This document shows, in pieces, positions 1 to 10,400 of a stretch of DNA of 14,678 nucleotides. The stretch spans positions 1 to 14,678 of the forward strand of contig JBFFRY010000043.1 in assembly GCA_041572755.1 (NCBI GenBank). The letters are read 5' to 3'. Origin of the DNA: JBFELU01 sp041572755 (GTDB lineage Bacteria; Actinomycetota; Acidimicrobiia; Spongiisociales; UBA11373). Under the pieces are notes generated by a model. It saw nothing but the letters and a program-made list of their open reading frames with translations. It had not been told where the DNA came from and ran no database searches. Position 1 is the stretch's first letter, and the number at the start of each line of letters is the position of its first letter. Both the position numbers and the translations under genes were made by a program.

Positions 1-307
1 CCCCATCCACCTGAGCAGCACCCGTAATCATGTTCTTGATGTAATCCGCATGCCCCGGCATATCCACATGCGCGTAATGACGGTTATCCGTCTCATACTC
101 CACATGCGCAATCGCAATCGTGATCCCCCGCTCCTTCTCCTCCGGAGCCTTATCAATCTCATCAAACGCCGTAAACGTCACATTCGGATTCGACTCAGCC
201 AACACCCGAGTAATCGCCGCAGTCAACGTCGTCTTCCCATGATCAATATGACCCATCGTCCCCACATTCACATGCGGCTTCGTCCGCTCAAACTTCGCCT
301 TACCCAT
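1..307 (-). CDS. tuf: Elongation factor Tu, N-terminal part (gene runs off the window)
   Basis: EF-Tu is the cytoplasmic GTPase that delivers aminoacyl-tRNA to the ribosomal A site. The 102 residues visible cover the start of the G domain. The P-loop GHIDHGKT, the switch I segment ERGITI, and the G3 motif as DMPGHADY with the catalytic His all read through without interruption. The ATG is preceded by a purine-rich ribosome-binding region (GAGGAGAAGAAGG) in the 24-nt gap after fusA, so this is the usual last gene of the str operon. Two things are odd. Residues GTMGH and DMPGH replace the usual GTIGH and D(C/A)PGH. Third codon positions are almost all G or T (59 G, 37 T, 6 C and 0 A of 102), whereas fusA next door prefers C and G. 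Identity is certain; the 3' end lies outside. Confidence 0.97.
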   Translation of the reverse strand, partial: MGKAKFERTKPHVNVGTMGHIDHGKTTLTAAITRVLAESNPNVTFTAFDEIDKAPEEKERGITIAIAHVEYETDNRHYAHVDMPGHADYIKNMITGAAQVDG

Positions 308-331
308 GAGGTTCCTTCTTCTCCTCTTGTG

Positions 332-2440
<2,109 letters not shown>

Positions 2441-2443
2441 GGC

Positions 2444-2911
2444 TTACCAGCGGTAGTGGGCGAAGGCCTTGTTGGATTCGGCCATCTTGTGCACGTCTTC
2501 GCGCCGCTTCACGGCGGATCCGGTGTTGTTCGAGGCGTCCAGAATCTCGTTGGCGAGACGCTCCGCCATCGTGTGCTCACGCCGCCTGCGGGCGAAGTCG
2601 ACCAGCCAGCGAACGGCAAGGGTGTTGGCGCGGCGAGGCCGCACCTCGACCGGCACCTGATAGGAGGAGCCGCCCACCCGACGGGAACGAACCTCCACCT
2701 GGGGACGAATGTTGTCGACGGCGCGCTTGAGGATCTGGATGGGATCCTGCCCGCTGCGCCGCTCCACCAGCTCGAGGGAGTCGTACACGATCTTGCGGGA
2801 CACGTTCTTCTTGCCCTTCCACAGGACCTTGTTGACGACCTGGCTCACCAGGACGCTTCGAAACACCGGGTCGGGCTCGATCTGGCGAATGTCGGCGGGA
2901 GCGCGGCGCAC
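2444..2911 (-). CDS. rpsG: 30S ribosomal protein S7
   Basis: S7 nucleates assembly of the 16S rRNA 3' domain and lies near the E site in the head of the small subunit. The 155-residue length is typical. Recognisable segments are KVLWKGKK near residue 28, PQVEVRSRRVGGSSYQVPVEV in the middle, and the C-terminal AFAHYRW. The start codon is GTG, 1 nt after the rpsL stop, with a good Shine-Dalgarno (AAGGAG) inside the last codons of rpsL. This very tight spacing suggests coupled translation. In E. coli S7 represses its own operon at the rpsL-rpsG junction; the 1-nt junction here leaves no comparable intercistronic space, so that mode of control is unlikely in the same form. Confidence 0.98.
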   Translation of the reverse strand: MRRAPADIRQIEPDPVFRSVLVSQVVNKVLWKGKKNVSRKIVYDSLELVERRSGQDPIQILKRAVDNIRPQVEVRSRRVGGSSYQVPVEVRPRRANTLAVRWLVDFARRRREHTMAERLANEILDASNNTGSAVKRREDVHKMAESNKAFAHYRW

Positions 2912-2912
2912 G

Positions 2913-3284
2913 TCAGGACTCCTTCTTGGCTCCGTAGCGGGACCTGGCCTGCCGGCGCTCTTGCACCCCGGCGGCGTCGAGCGTGCCGCGGATCACCTTG
3001 TACCGGATACCGGGGAGATCCTTCACGCGGCCGCCACGCACCAACACGATGGAGTGCTCCTGGAGGTTGTGACCCTCACCGGGGATGTAGGCGGTCACCT
3101 CGACCTGGGAAGTGAGACGGACACGACACACCTTGCGCAACGCCGAGTTGGGCTTCTTCGGCGTCACCGTGTAGACCCGCGTGCAGACGCCGCGCCGCTG
3201 GGGCGCCCCGCCGAGGCCGGGGGTCTTCTCTTTCTTTGCCTTGGGCGTGCGGCCCTGCCGCACCAGTTGCTGGATCGTGGGCAC
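2913..3284 (-). CDS. rpsL: 30S ribosomal protein S12
   Basis: S12 sits at the decoding centre of the small subunit and influences accuracy and streptomycin response. The protein is 123 residues and begins MPTIQQLVRQGR, the form usual in actinobacteria. The conserved loops TPKKPNSALRK (Lys43, Lys44) and GGRVKDLPG (Lys88, Asp89) are intact, so the classic streptomycin-resistance positions carry wild-type residues. Asp89 is the position often beta-methylthiolated in bacteria. Translation begins at GTG, with GAGG five bases upstream. The start region forms a short palindrome, GGCACGAGTGCC on the coding strand, that joins the Shine-Dalgarno to the start codon. It is the first gene of the rpsL-rpsG-fusA-tuf run, behind its own promoter and a leader of about 180 nt. 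Confidence 0.98.
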   Translation of the reverse strand: MPTIQQLVRQGRTPKAKKEKTPGLGGAPQRRGVCTRVYTVTPKKPNSALRKVCRVRLTSQVEVTAYIPGEGHNLQEHSIVLVRGGRVKDLPGIRYKVIRGTLDAAGVQERRQARSRYGAKKES

Positions 3285-3291
3285 TCGTGCC
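3280..3291 (-). promoter_or_regulatory. Palindrome across the rpsL Shine-Dalgarno and start codon
   Basis: The bases GGCAC-TC-GTGCC (plus strand) are self-complementary. In RNA the GG of the GAGG Shine-Dalgarno can pair with the CC just after the GUG start, leaving a four-base loop (GGCA-CGAG-UGCC). The stem is only 4 bp, so it would modulate rather than block initiation. A role is inferred. Confidence 0.35.
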
Positions 3292-3467
3292 TCGTCTCTT
3301 TCGTGTTGTCAATGGGTGCACCAAAGGCGGCGCACACGAAAAGCCGGCGCATCGGCCGATTGGACCGATTCGCCGACCCTCTGTCCCCCCTTCTCAGGTG
3401 TGATGCCCGGCTTGGGTCGCAGCCGGACAGACCCTTCAGGAGAAGGGGCTCGGGAACAAAGTCACGG
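3285..3467 (-). promoter_or_regulatory. Leader of the rpsL-rpsG-fusA-tuf transcript, with alternative stems
   Basis: About 180 nt separate the predicted transcription start (near 3467) from rpsL, and no convincing gene lies in it. The segment CCCCTTCTC (coding strand, 3448-3440) can pair locally with GAAGGG (3437-3432, 6 bp, four-base loop) or with GAGAAGGGG (3395-3387, 9 bp perfect). The second fold encloses a 6-bp stem (3407-3412 with 3421-3426). The two folds cannot coexist. Further downstream a weak 5-bp stem at 3344-3359 is followed by four T residues (3342-3339). This looks like a control leader for ribosomal protein genes, but the ligand and mechanism are unknown and no known leader family is recognised. 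Confidence 0.5.
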
Positions 3468-3473
3468 TGGCGG

Positions 3474-3503
3474 AGTATAGAGGGGCCCGTCGACGTTGGT
3501 CAA
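3474..3503 (-). promoter_or_regulatory. Predicted sigma70-type promoter of rpsL-rpsG-fusA-tuf
   Basis: On the minus strand TTGACC (3503-3498) and TATACT (3479-3474) are separated by 18 nt. Each hexamer differs from consensus at one base. The start point would fall near 3467. The -35 box lies in the loop of the hairpin that follows rpoC, and the 3' arm of that hairpin is part of the spacer. Confidence 0.65.
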
Positions 3504-3516
3504 AGCCGACGGGCCC
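3483..3516 (-). terminator. GC-rich hairpin just after rpoC (possible terminator)
   Basis: A perfect 10-bp inverted repeat, GGGCCCGTCG / CGACGGGCCC, with a 14-nt loop begins 7 nt after the rpoC stop codon. No T-run follows (CTCTATACTCC on the coding strand), so it is either an imperfect intrinsic terminator or an mRNA 3'-end stabiliser. Some read-through into rpsL is plausible. Confidence 0.5.
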
Positions 3517-3523
3517 GCCCCGG

Positions 3524-6500
3524 CTACTCCTCGGAGTCGCCGTCCTCCTCGTCGCCTTCACGCTGAGCCCCGAGTGATGCCAGCCACTGGGCCGGATCGG
3601 CGGGGAGCTCCTCCTCCTCGGCGGTCTCCGTCGGCGCATCGCCGAACAGGCCGAGGGCGCTCACCACGGTGGCGTCGGGGAGCGAAGGCTGCACCGCCTG
3701 GTACACATCGGCGCCGGTCCCCGCCGGGATCAGCTTGCCGATGATCACGTTCTCCTTGAGACCGCGCAGGAAGTCCGACTTCCCCTGAAGCGCCGCCTCG
3801 GTGAGGACGCGGGTGGTCTCCTGGAAGGAGGCCGCCGACAGCCACGATTCGGTGGCCAGCGATGCCTTGGTGATCCCCATCAACTCGGGACGGCCCTCGG
3901 CCGGCGCCTTGCCGTCCTTCACGAGCTCCCGGTTGGTCTCCAAGAACTCGCGATCGTCGACCAGTTCGGCCGGGAGGTACGTCGAATCACCGGGGTTGAC
4001 GACCCTGACCCTCCGCAGCATCTGGCGAACGATCATCTCGATGTGCTTGTCGTGGATGTCGACCCCCTGGCTCCGGTACACCTCCTGCACCTGATCCACG
4101 AGGTACTGCTGGGCGGCCCGCACTCCCTGGACCTCGAGCACCTCCTTGGGATCGAGAGGGCCCTCGGTCAACTGGGTGCCGGGATCGATCTGATCCCCTT
4201 CGCGCACCCGGAGCCGGGCAAACCGCGACAGCGGGTACTCGAACTCCTCGTCCTTGTCGGTGACCACCATGCGGCGCACACCGTCCTCCTCACGAATCGA
4301 CACGGTGCCGCCGATCTCGGTGATCGACGCCTTGCCGCGCGGGGTTCGTGCCTCGAACAGCTCGACCACCCGGGGGAGGCCGTGGGTGATGTCTTCTCCG
4401 GCCACTCCACCGGTGTGGAACGTCCGCATGGTGAGCTGGGTCCCCGGCTCACCGATCGACTGGGCGGCGACGATGCCGACCGCCTCGCCTTCCTCGACCG
4501 GCTTTCCGGTGGCCAGACTCAGTCCGTAACAGGCCCCGCACACCCCGTGACGCTCAGCACATGTCAGCACCGAACGCACCCGGATCTCTGGAACCTCCTC
4601 CCGGGCCTCCAGCGCCTCCAGTTCCTTGCGGCGGATCAGCGTGCCGGCCCGCAGCTTGATGCCCGCCGACGACTCGACGAGCTTGCGTTCGACCTTGACG
4701 TCCTCGGCCAGAACCCGGCCGAAGATCCGGTTGCGCAAGTTGCGAATCGGGTTGCCGGCATCATCGCGGATCGAGATCATGATCCCCCGATCGGTCTCGC
4801 AGTCGGCGGAACGGACGATGACCTCCTGGCTCACATCGACGAGACGCCTGGTCAGATAGCCGGAGTCGGCCGTCCGCAGCGCAGTGTCGGCGAGGCCCTT
4901 CCTGGCGCCGTGGGTCGAGATGAAGTACTCGAGCACCGACAGCCCCTCGCGGAAGTTGGAGAGGATCGGTCGTGGAATGATGTCGCCCCGGGGATTGGCC
5001 ACCAGACCGCGCATCCCGGCGATCTGACGAACCTGCATCACGTTCCCCCTGGCACCGGAGCGGACCATCATGTCGATCGGGTTGAAGCGATCCGCCTTCA
5101 GGCTCTCCTCCATCGCCTCCTTGACCCGGTCGGTGGCCTCGGTCCAGATCTCGATGAGCTCCTGGCGGCGCTCGTCGTCGGTGATGATTCCCTTCTGGTA
5201 GAGATCCTCGACCTTGGCCGCCCTCGTCTCGTACTCGGCGAGGATCGCCGCCTTGTTGGGCGGAGTCTTCACGTCCTCAAGGCCGATGGTGAGGCCGGCC
5301 CGAGTGGCGAAGCGGAATCCGAGATCCTTCAGCGCGTCGAGGAAGAATTCGACGATCGCCTTGTCGTAACGCTCGATGACCTCTTCGATCAACATTCGGA
5401 CGTCACCCTTCAAGACGACGCCGTTCACGTACGGGAAGTCCTCGGGGAAGGCCCGGTTGAGCAGGGCCCGGCCGAGAGTGGTCTCGGTGAGGTTGTTGCC
5501 TTCGATGCCCTCGGTGCCGGTGAGGCGCTGGAGCTGTTCGGGCAGATCGGTGAACAGGTCCTGGTTTCCCGCCAGTTCCCCCACCCGCAGCTTGATCGGG
5601 GAGTGGATCCCCAGCTCGCCGAGGTCGTAGGCCATCTCAGCTTCCTCGATGTTCGAGAAGATACGCCCCGCCCCGGGGCCTTCCTCCACGAGCTCCGACA
5701 AGTAGTAGATGCCGATGACCATGTCCTGGGAGGGGGTCACGATCGGCCGACCATGCGCCGGAGACAGCACGTTGTTGGTCGAGAGCATCAGCACCCGGGC
5801 CTCGGCCTGGGCCTCCGCCGACAGGGGCAGGTGCACCGCCATCTGATCGCCGTCGAAGTCTGCATTGAAAGCCTCGCACACCAGCGGGTGGATCTGAATG
5901 GCCTTGCCCTCGACCAGCACCGGCTCGAACGCCTGGATGCCCAGCCGGTGCAGCGTCGGGGCCCGGTTGAGGAGCACCGGATGCTCCTGGATCACCTCGG
6001 CCAGCACGTCCCACACCTGGGGACGGTGCCGCTCCACCATCCGCTTGGCGGCTTTGATGTTCTGCGCCACGTCGAGGTCGACGAGCCGCTTCATGACGAA
6101 CGGCTTGAACAGCTCGAGCGCCATCGCCTTGGGGAGGCCGCACTGGTGGAGCCGCAGCTGCGGCCCGACCACGATCACCGACCGACCCGAGTAGTCGACG
6201 CGCTTGCCGAGCAGGTTCTGCCGGAACCGGCCCTGCTTGCCCTTCAGCATGTCGGAGAGCGACTTGAGGGGCCGGTTGCCGGGACCGGTCACCGCCCGAC
6301 CGCGTCGCCCGTTGTCGAAGAGCGCATCGACGGCCTCCTGCAGCATGCGCTTCTCGTTGTTGACGATGATCTCGGGGGCCCCGAGATCGAGCAGCCGCTT
6401 GAGCCGGTTGTTGCGGTTGATGACCCTTCGGTACAGGTCGTTGAGGTCGCTGGTTGCGAACCGCCCACCGTCGAGCTGCACCATGGGCCGGAGATCCGGG

Positions 6501-7492
6501 GGGATCACCGGGACCGACTCGAGGATCATCGCCTGCGGATCGTTCACCCGTGTGGCAAACGGCGCCACCACCTTGAGACGCTTGGTGGCCCGCTGGCGCC
6601 GCTGCGCCGATTCGCTCTCGAGATCGTCGCGCAGCCGTTCCATCTCGGCATCGAGATCGAAGCGAGAGAGCAGGTCCTTGATGGCCTCGGCCCCCATGCC
6701 GCCCGAGTAGTACTCGCCGTAGCGGTCGAAGATCTCCCGCCACAGTTGCTCCGACTCGACGAGGTCCTTGACCTTCATGGTGCGGAAGGTGTCGTACGCC
6801 TCCCGGACGAGCTCCTCTTCGTACTCGGAGCGCTCCTTGCGGTCGCGGATCTCCCGCTCCGCTTCACGGCGGGCCGCCGAGATCTCCTGAGGCTTGGCGC
6901 CGGCCTCCTCCATCTGAGCCAGCTCCGATTCGAGTCGCTCCAGACGGGCCTCGTTCCACTCCTCGAAGTCCTTGGCGACCAGCCCGAGCTCGGTGTTCAT
7001 CGCCTCTTCGAGCTCCGGGAGATCCTTCTGCCGCTTCTCATCGTCGACGTGGGTGATGAGATAGGCGGCGAAGTAGATCACCTTCTCCAGATCCTTCGGC
7101 GACATGTCCAGCAGATACCCGAGCCTGCTGGGCACGCCCTTGAAGTACCAGATGTGGGTCACCGGAGCCGCCAGCTCGATGTGACCCATCCGCTCGCGAC
7201 GCACTTTGGAGCGGGTGACCTCGACACCGCAGCGCTCGCAGATGATGCCCCGGAACCTCACCCTCTTGTATTTGCCGCAGTAGCACTCCCAATCGCGCGA
7301 CGGTCCGAAGATCCGCTCGTCGAAGAGGCCGTCCTTCTCCGGCTTCAGGGTCCGGTAGTTGATGGTCTCCGGCTTCTTGACCTCCCCGTGCGACCAGGCA
7401 CGGATCTGATCGGCCGTCGCCAGACCGATACGCAGCTCGTCGAAGAACTGTGCCAGGGTCGCAGTACCGGGAGTTCTCAGCTCTGTGGTCAT
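3524..7492 (-). CDS. rpoC: RNA polymerase beta' subunit
   Basis: RpoC carries the catalytic Mg2+ site of RNA polymerase. The 1322-residue length fits actinobacteria. The N-terminal zinc ribbon has Cys70, Cys72, Cys85 and Cys88. A charged, largely helical stretch at about 150-305 corresponds to the clamp insertion known in actinobacterial RNA polymerases. The catalytic NADFDGDQ lies at 543-550 with Asp545, 547 and 549. The bridge-helix region around YFISTHGARKGLADT (about 856-870), the second zinc site (Cys898, 978, 985, 988) and the trigger-loop region near MRTFHTGGVAGEDITHG (1022-1038) are intact. The C-terminus ends in a short acidic tail. The ATG overlaps the rpoB stop as ATGA, with GGTGAGG upstream, so beta and beta' are probably coupled for equal synthesis. 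No intein or large SI3-type insertion is present. Confidence 0.99.
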   Translation of the reverse strand: MTTELRTPGTATLAQFFDELRIGLATADQIRAWSHGEVKKPETINYRTLKPEKDGLFDERIFGPSRDWECYCGKYKRVRFRGIICERCGVEVTRSKVRRERMGHIELAAPVTHIWYFKGVPSRLGYLLDMSPKDLEKVIYFAAYLITHVDDEKRQKDLPELEEAMNTELGLVAKDFEEWNEARLERLESELAQMEEAGAKPQEISAARREAEREIRDRKERSEYEEELVREAYDTFRTMKVKDLVESEQLWREIFDRYGEYYSGGMGAEAIKDLLSRFDLDAEMERLRDDLESESAQRRQRATKRLKVVAPFATRVNDPQAMILESVPVIPPDLRPMVQLDGGRFATSDLNDLYRRVINRNNRLKRLLDLGAPEIIVNNEKRMLQEAVDALFDNGRRGRAVTGPGNRPLKSLSDMLKGKQGRFRQNLLGKRVDYSGRSVIVVGPQLRLHQCGLPKAMALELFKPFVMKRLVDLDVAQNIKAAKRMVERHRPQVWDVLAEVIQEHPVLLNRAPTLHRLGIQAFEPVLVEGKAIQIHPLVCEAFNADFDGDQMAVHLPLSAEAQAEARVLMLSTNNVLSPAHGRPIVTPSQDMVIGIYYLSELVEEGPGAGRIFSNIEEAEMAYDLGELGIHSPIKLRVGELAGNQDLFTDLPEQLQRLTGTEGIEGNNLTETTLGRALLNRAFPEDFPYVNGVVLKGDVRMLIEEVIERYDKAIVEFFLDALKDLGFRFATRAGLTIGLEDVKTPPNKAAILAEYETRAAKVEDLYQKGIITDDERRQELIEIWTEATDRVKEAMEESLKADRFNPIDMMVRSGARGNVMQVRQIAGMRGLVANPRGDIIPRPILSNFREGLSVLEYFISTHGARKGLADTALRTADSGYLTRRLVDVSQEVIVRSADCETDRGIMISIRDDAGNPIRNLRNRIFGRVLAEDVKVERKLVESSAGIKLRAGTLIRRKELEALEAREEVPEIRVRSVLTCAERHGVCGACYGLSLATGKPVEEGEAVGIVAAQSIGEPGTQLTMRTFHTGGVAGEDITHGLPRVVELFEARTPRGKASITEIGGTVSIREEDGVRRMVVTDKDEEFEYPLSRFARLRVREGDQIDPGTQLTEGPLDPKEVLEVQGVRAAQQYLVDQVQEVYRSQGVDIHDKHIEMIVRQMLRRVRVVNPGDSTYLPAELVDDREFLETNRELVKDGKAPAEGRPELMGITKASLATESWLSAASFQETTRVLTEAALQGKSDFLRGLKENVIIGKLIPAGTGADVYQAVQPSLPDATVVSALGLFGDAPTETAEEEELPADPAQWLASLGAQREGDEEDGDSEE

Positions 7493-10400
7493 TCCTCACC
7501 CCGCTCGGGTCGGGAGATGTCGATGCCGAGTGATTCGGCCGTACGGAAGGCGTCCTCGTCGAGTTCCCGCAGCTCCACTTCCTCACCGGCCGAGAGCATC
7601 TCGACGTTGAGGCAGAGGCTCTGCATCTCCTTGACGAGCACCTTGAAGGACTCGGGGATCCCGGGCTCCGGGATGTTCTCCCCCTTGACGATCGCCTCGT
7701 AGACCTTGACCCGGCCCCGGACGTCGTCCGACTTGATCGTCAACAGCTCCTGGAGGGCGTAGGCGGCGCCGTAGGCCTCGAGGGCCCACACCTCCATCTC
7801 GCCGAAGCGCTGTCCGCCGAACTGGGCCTTCCCGCCCAGCGGCTGCTGGGTGATCATCGAGTAGGGACCGGTCGATCGGGCGTGGATCTTGTCGTCCACC
7901 AGGTGGAGCAGCTTCAGGATGTAGATGTAGCCGACGGTGATGGGCGAGTCGAAAGGCTCCCCGGAGCGACCGTCGTAGAGAATCGCCTTGCCCCTCCCAT
8001 CGACCAGGTGGAGACCGTCGTCGGAAGGGCGGCTCTTCTCGAGAACCGAGATGATCTCTGTCTCCCGAGCGCCGTCGAAGACCGGAGTAGCCACCCTGGT
8101 CCACGGCCTGGCGCCCTTGGCCGGCCTCCCCTCTCCCTCGTAGGGCTCCCAGCCCTGGGCGGCCGCCCACCCGAGGTGGGTCTCGAGGATCTGGCCGAGG
8201 TTCATCCGGGAAGGCACGCCCAGCGGAGAGAGGATGATGTCGACCGGCGTGCCGTCCTCCGTGAACGGCATGTCCTCGACGGGGAGGATCTTGGCGATGA
8301 CGCCCTTGTTGCCGTGGCGTCCCGCCAGCTTGTCGCCCTCGGAGATCTTGCGCTGCTGGGCCACGTAGACCCGCACCAGCTCGTTCATCCCCGGCGGCAG
8401 CTCATCGCCGTCCTCCCGGCGGAACACCTTCACGGCGATGGCCTTGCCGCCCTCGCCGTGGGGGACCTTGAGCGACATGTCGCGCACCTCGCGCGCCTTC
8501 TCGCCGAAGATCGCCCGCAACAGGCGCTCCTCGGGCGTCAGCTCGGTCTCGCCCTTCGGTGTGACCTTCCCGACCAGGTAATCACCGGCGCTCACCTCCG
8601 CGCCGATGCGGATGATTCCCCGGTCGTCGAGGTCGCGCAGCACTTCCTCGGCCACATTGGGGATGTCGCGGGTGATCTCCTCGGCCCCGAGCTTGGTGTC
8701 GCGTGCCTCGATCTCGTACTCCTCGATGTGGATCGAGGTGAGCACGTCGTCTTCGACGAGGCGCTGGGAGATCACGATGGCGTCCTCGTAGTTGTGGCCC
8801 TGCCACGGCATGAAGGCCACCAGCAGGTTCTTGCCGAGGGCCAGCTCACCGTCTTCGGTGCTGGGTCCGTCGGCGAGCACGTCGCCCTCGCGCACCTTGT
8901 CGCCCGCCGAAACCACAGGCTTCTGATTGATGCAGGTGCCCTGGTTGGAGCGGACGAACTTCTTGAGCGGGTAGGTCTTGCGGCCACCGGTGCCCGAGAC
9001 GACGATCTCATCGCCGGTGACGTTCATGACCTCGCCGTCGGCTTCGGCGATCACCATGTCGCCGGAGTCCTGGGCGGCACGAGACTCCACCCCGGTTCCC
9101 ACGAGCGGCGCTTCCGCCCGGAGGAGCGGCACGGCCTGCCGCTGCATGTTGGATCCCATCAAGGCCCGGTTGGCATCGTCGTGCTCCAGGAAGGGGATGA
9201 GCGCGGTCGCCACCGAGACCACCTGCTTCGGGGACACGTCCATGTAGTCGATCTCGGCCGGCTCGACGTAGTCGACATCACCGCCGCTGCGCCGCACCAG
9301 CACCCGGTCGTTGAGGAAGTTGCCGTTCTCGTCGAGCAGGGCGTTGGCCTGGGCGATGACGTGCCGTTCCTCCTCCGTCGCCGTGAGGTAGTCGACCCGC
9401 CCTGTCACCTTGCCGTCTATCACGCGGCGATAGGGGGTCTCGATGAACCCGAACCGATTGACCTGGGCATAGGTCGCCAACGAGCCGATGAGGCCGATGT
9501 TGGGACCCTCGGGGGTCTCGATCGGGCACATGCGGCCGTAGTGGGAAGAGTGCACGTCGCGGACCTCGAAACCGGCCCGTTCCCGGGACAATCCGCCCGG
9601 GCCCAAGGCCGACAGCCGGCGCCGATGGGTGAGCCCCGCCAGCGGATTGGGCTGGTCCATGAACTGGCTCAACTGGGAAGTCCCGAAGAACTCCTTGATC
9701 GATGCCACCACCGGCCGGATGTTGATCAGGCTCTGGGGCGTGATCGCCTCGGGATCCTGCGTCGTCATCCGCTCCCGAACCACCCGCTCGAGCCGAGTGA
9801 GGCCCACCCGGATCTGGTTCTGAATCAACTCACCCACCGTGCGCACCCGGCGGTTCCCGAAGTGGTCGATGTCGTCGGTGCGGTACTCGGGGTCGCGCTC
9901 GTGGAGCTTCACGAGATAGCGGATCGTGTCGAGGATGTCCTCCTTGGCCAGCAGGCCCATCTCGTCGCGCCGATAGGCGTCGACGTCCTCGACGCTCACC
10001 GTGGGCCGGCCGAACTTCTGGTTGAGCTTGTAGCGCCCCACTCGGGTGAGGTCGTACCGCTTGGGGTTGTAGAAGAGGGTGTTGATGAGGCTGCGGGCCG
10101 ACTCGACCGTCGTCAGCTCGCCGGGACGCAGCTTCCGGTACAGATCCAGCAGCGCCTCGTCGCGGTCCTCGGTGGGATCCTTCTCCAGCGTCTCCTGCAC
10201 GCTCGGGGCACCGTCGAACAGGGCCAGGATCTCCTCGTCGGTCTGTGCGAAGTCGAGTGCGCGCAGGAAGGTGGAGACGTACTGGCGGCGCTTGCGGTCG
10301 ACCCGGACCCCGACGGTGTCCTTCTTGTCGATGTCGAACTCGAGCCAGGCTCCCCGTCCCGGGATGACCTTGGCCGTGTAGATGTCGCGATCCGAGGTCT

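Noticed and set aside
150..305. RpoC-like novelty: long charged clamp insertion (protein residues 150-305 of rpoC)
   Set aside because: A lineage-specific insertion at this place is already known in actinobacterial RNA polymerases, so it was used as taxonomic evidence rather than reported as new. The coordinates given here are protein residues of RpoC.
3307..3312. Perfect TTGACA on the minus strand before rpsL
   Set aside because: Only 22 nt from the start codon; a -10 box at the right distance would fall on the Shine-Dalgarno and start codon and is not recognisable.
4043..7702. A 1219-residue open frame on the plus strand opposite rpoC and the end of rpoB
   Set aside because: It is the antisense shadow of high-GC coding sequence. 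Its translation is low in recognisable domains and it has no promoter or neighbours on that strand.
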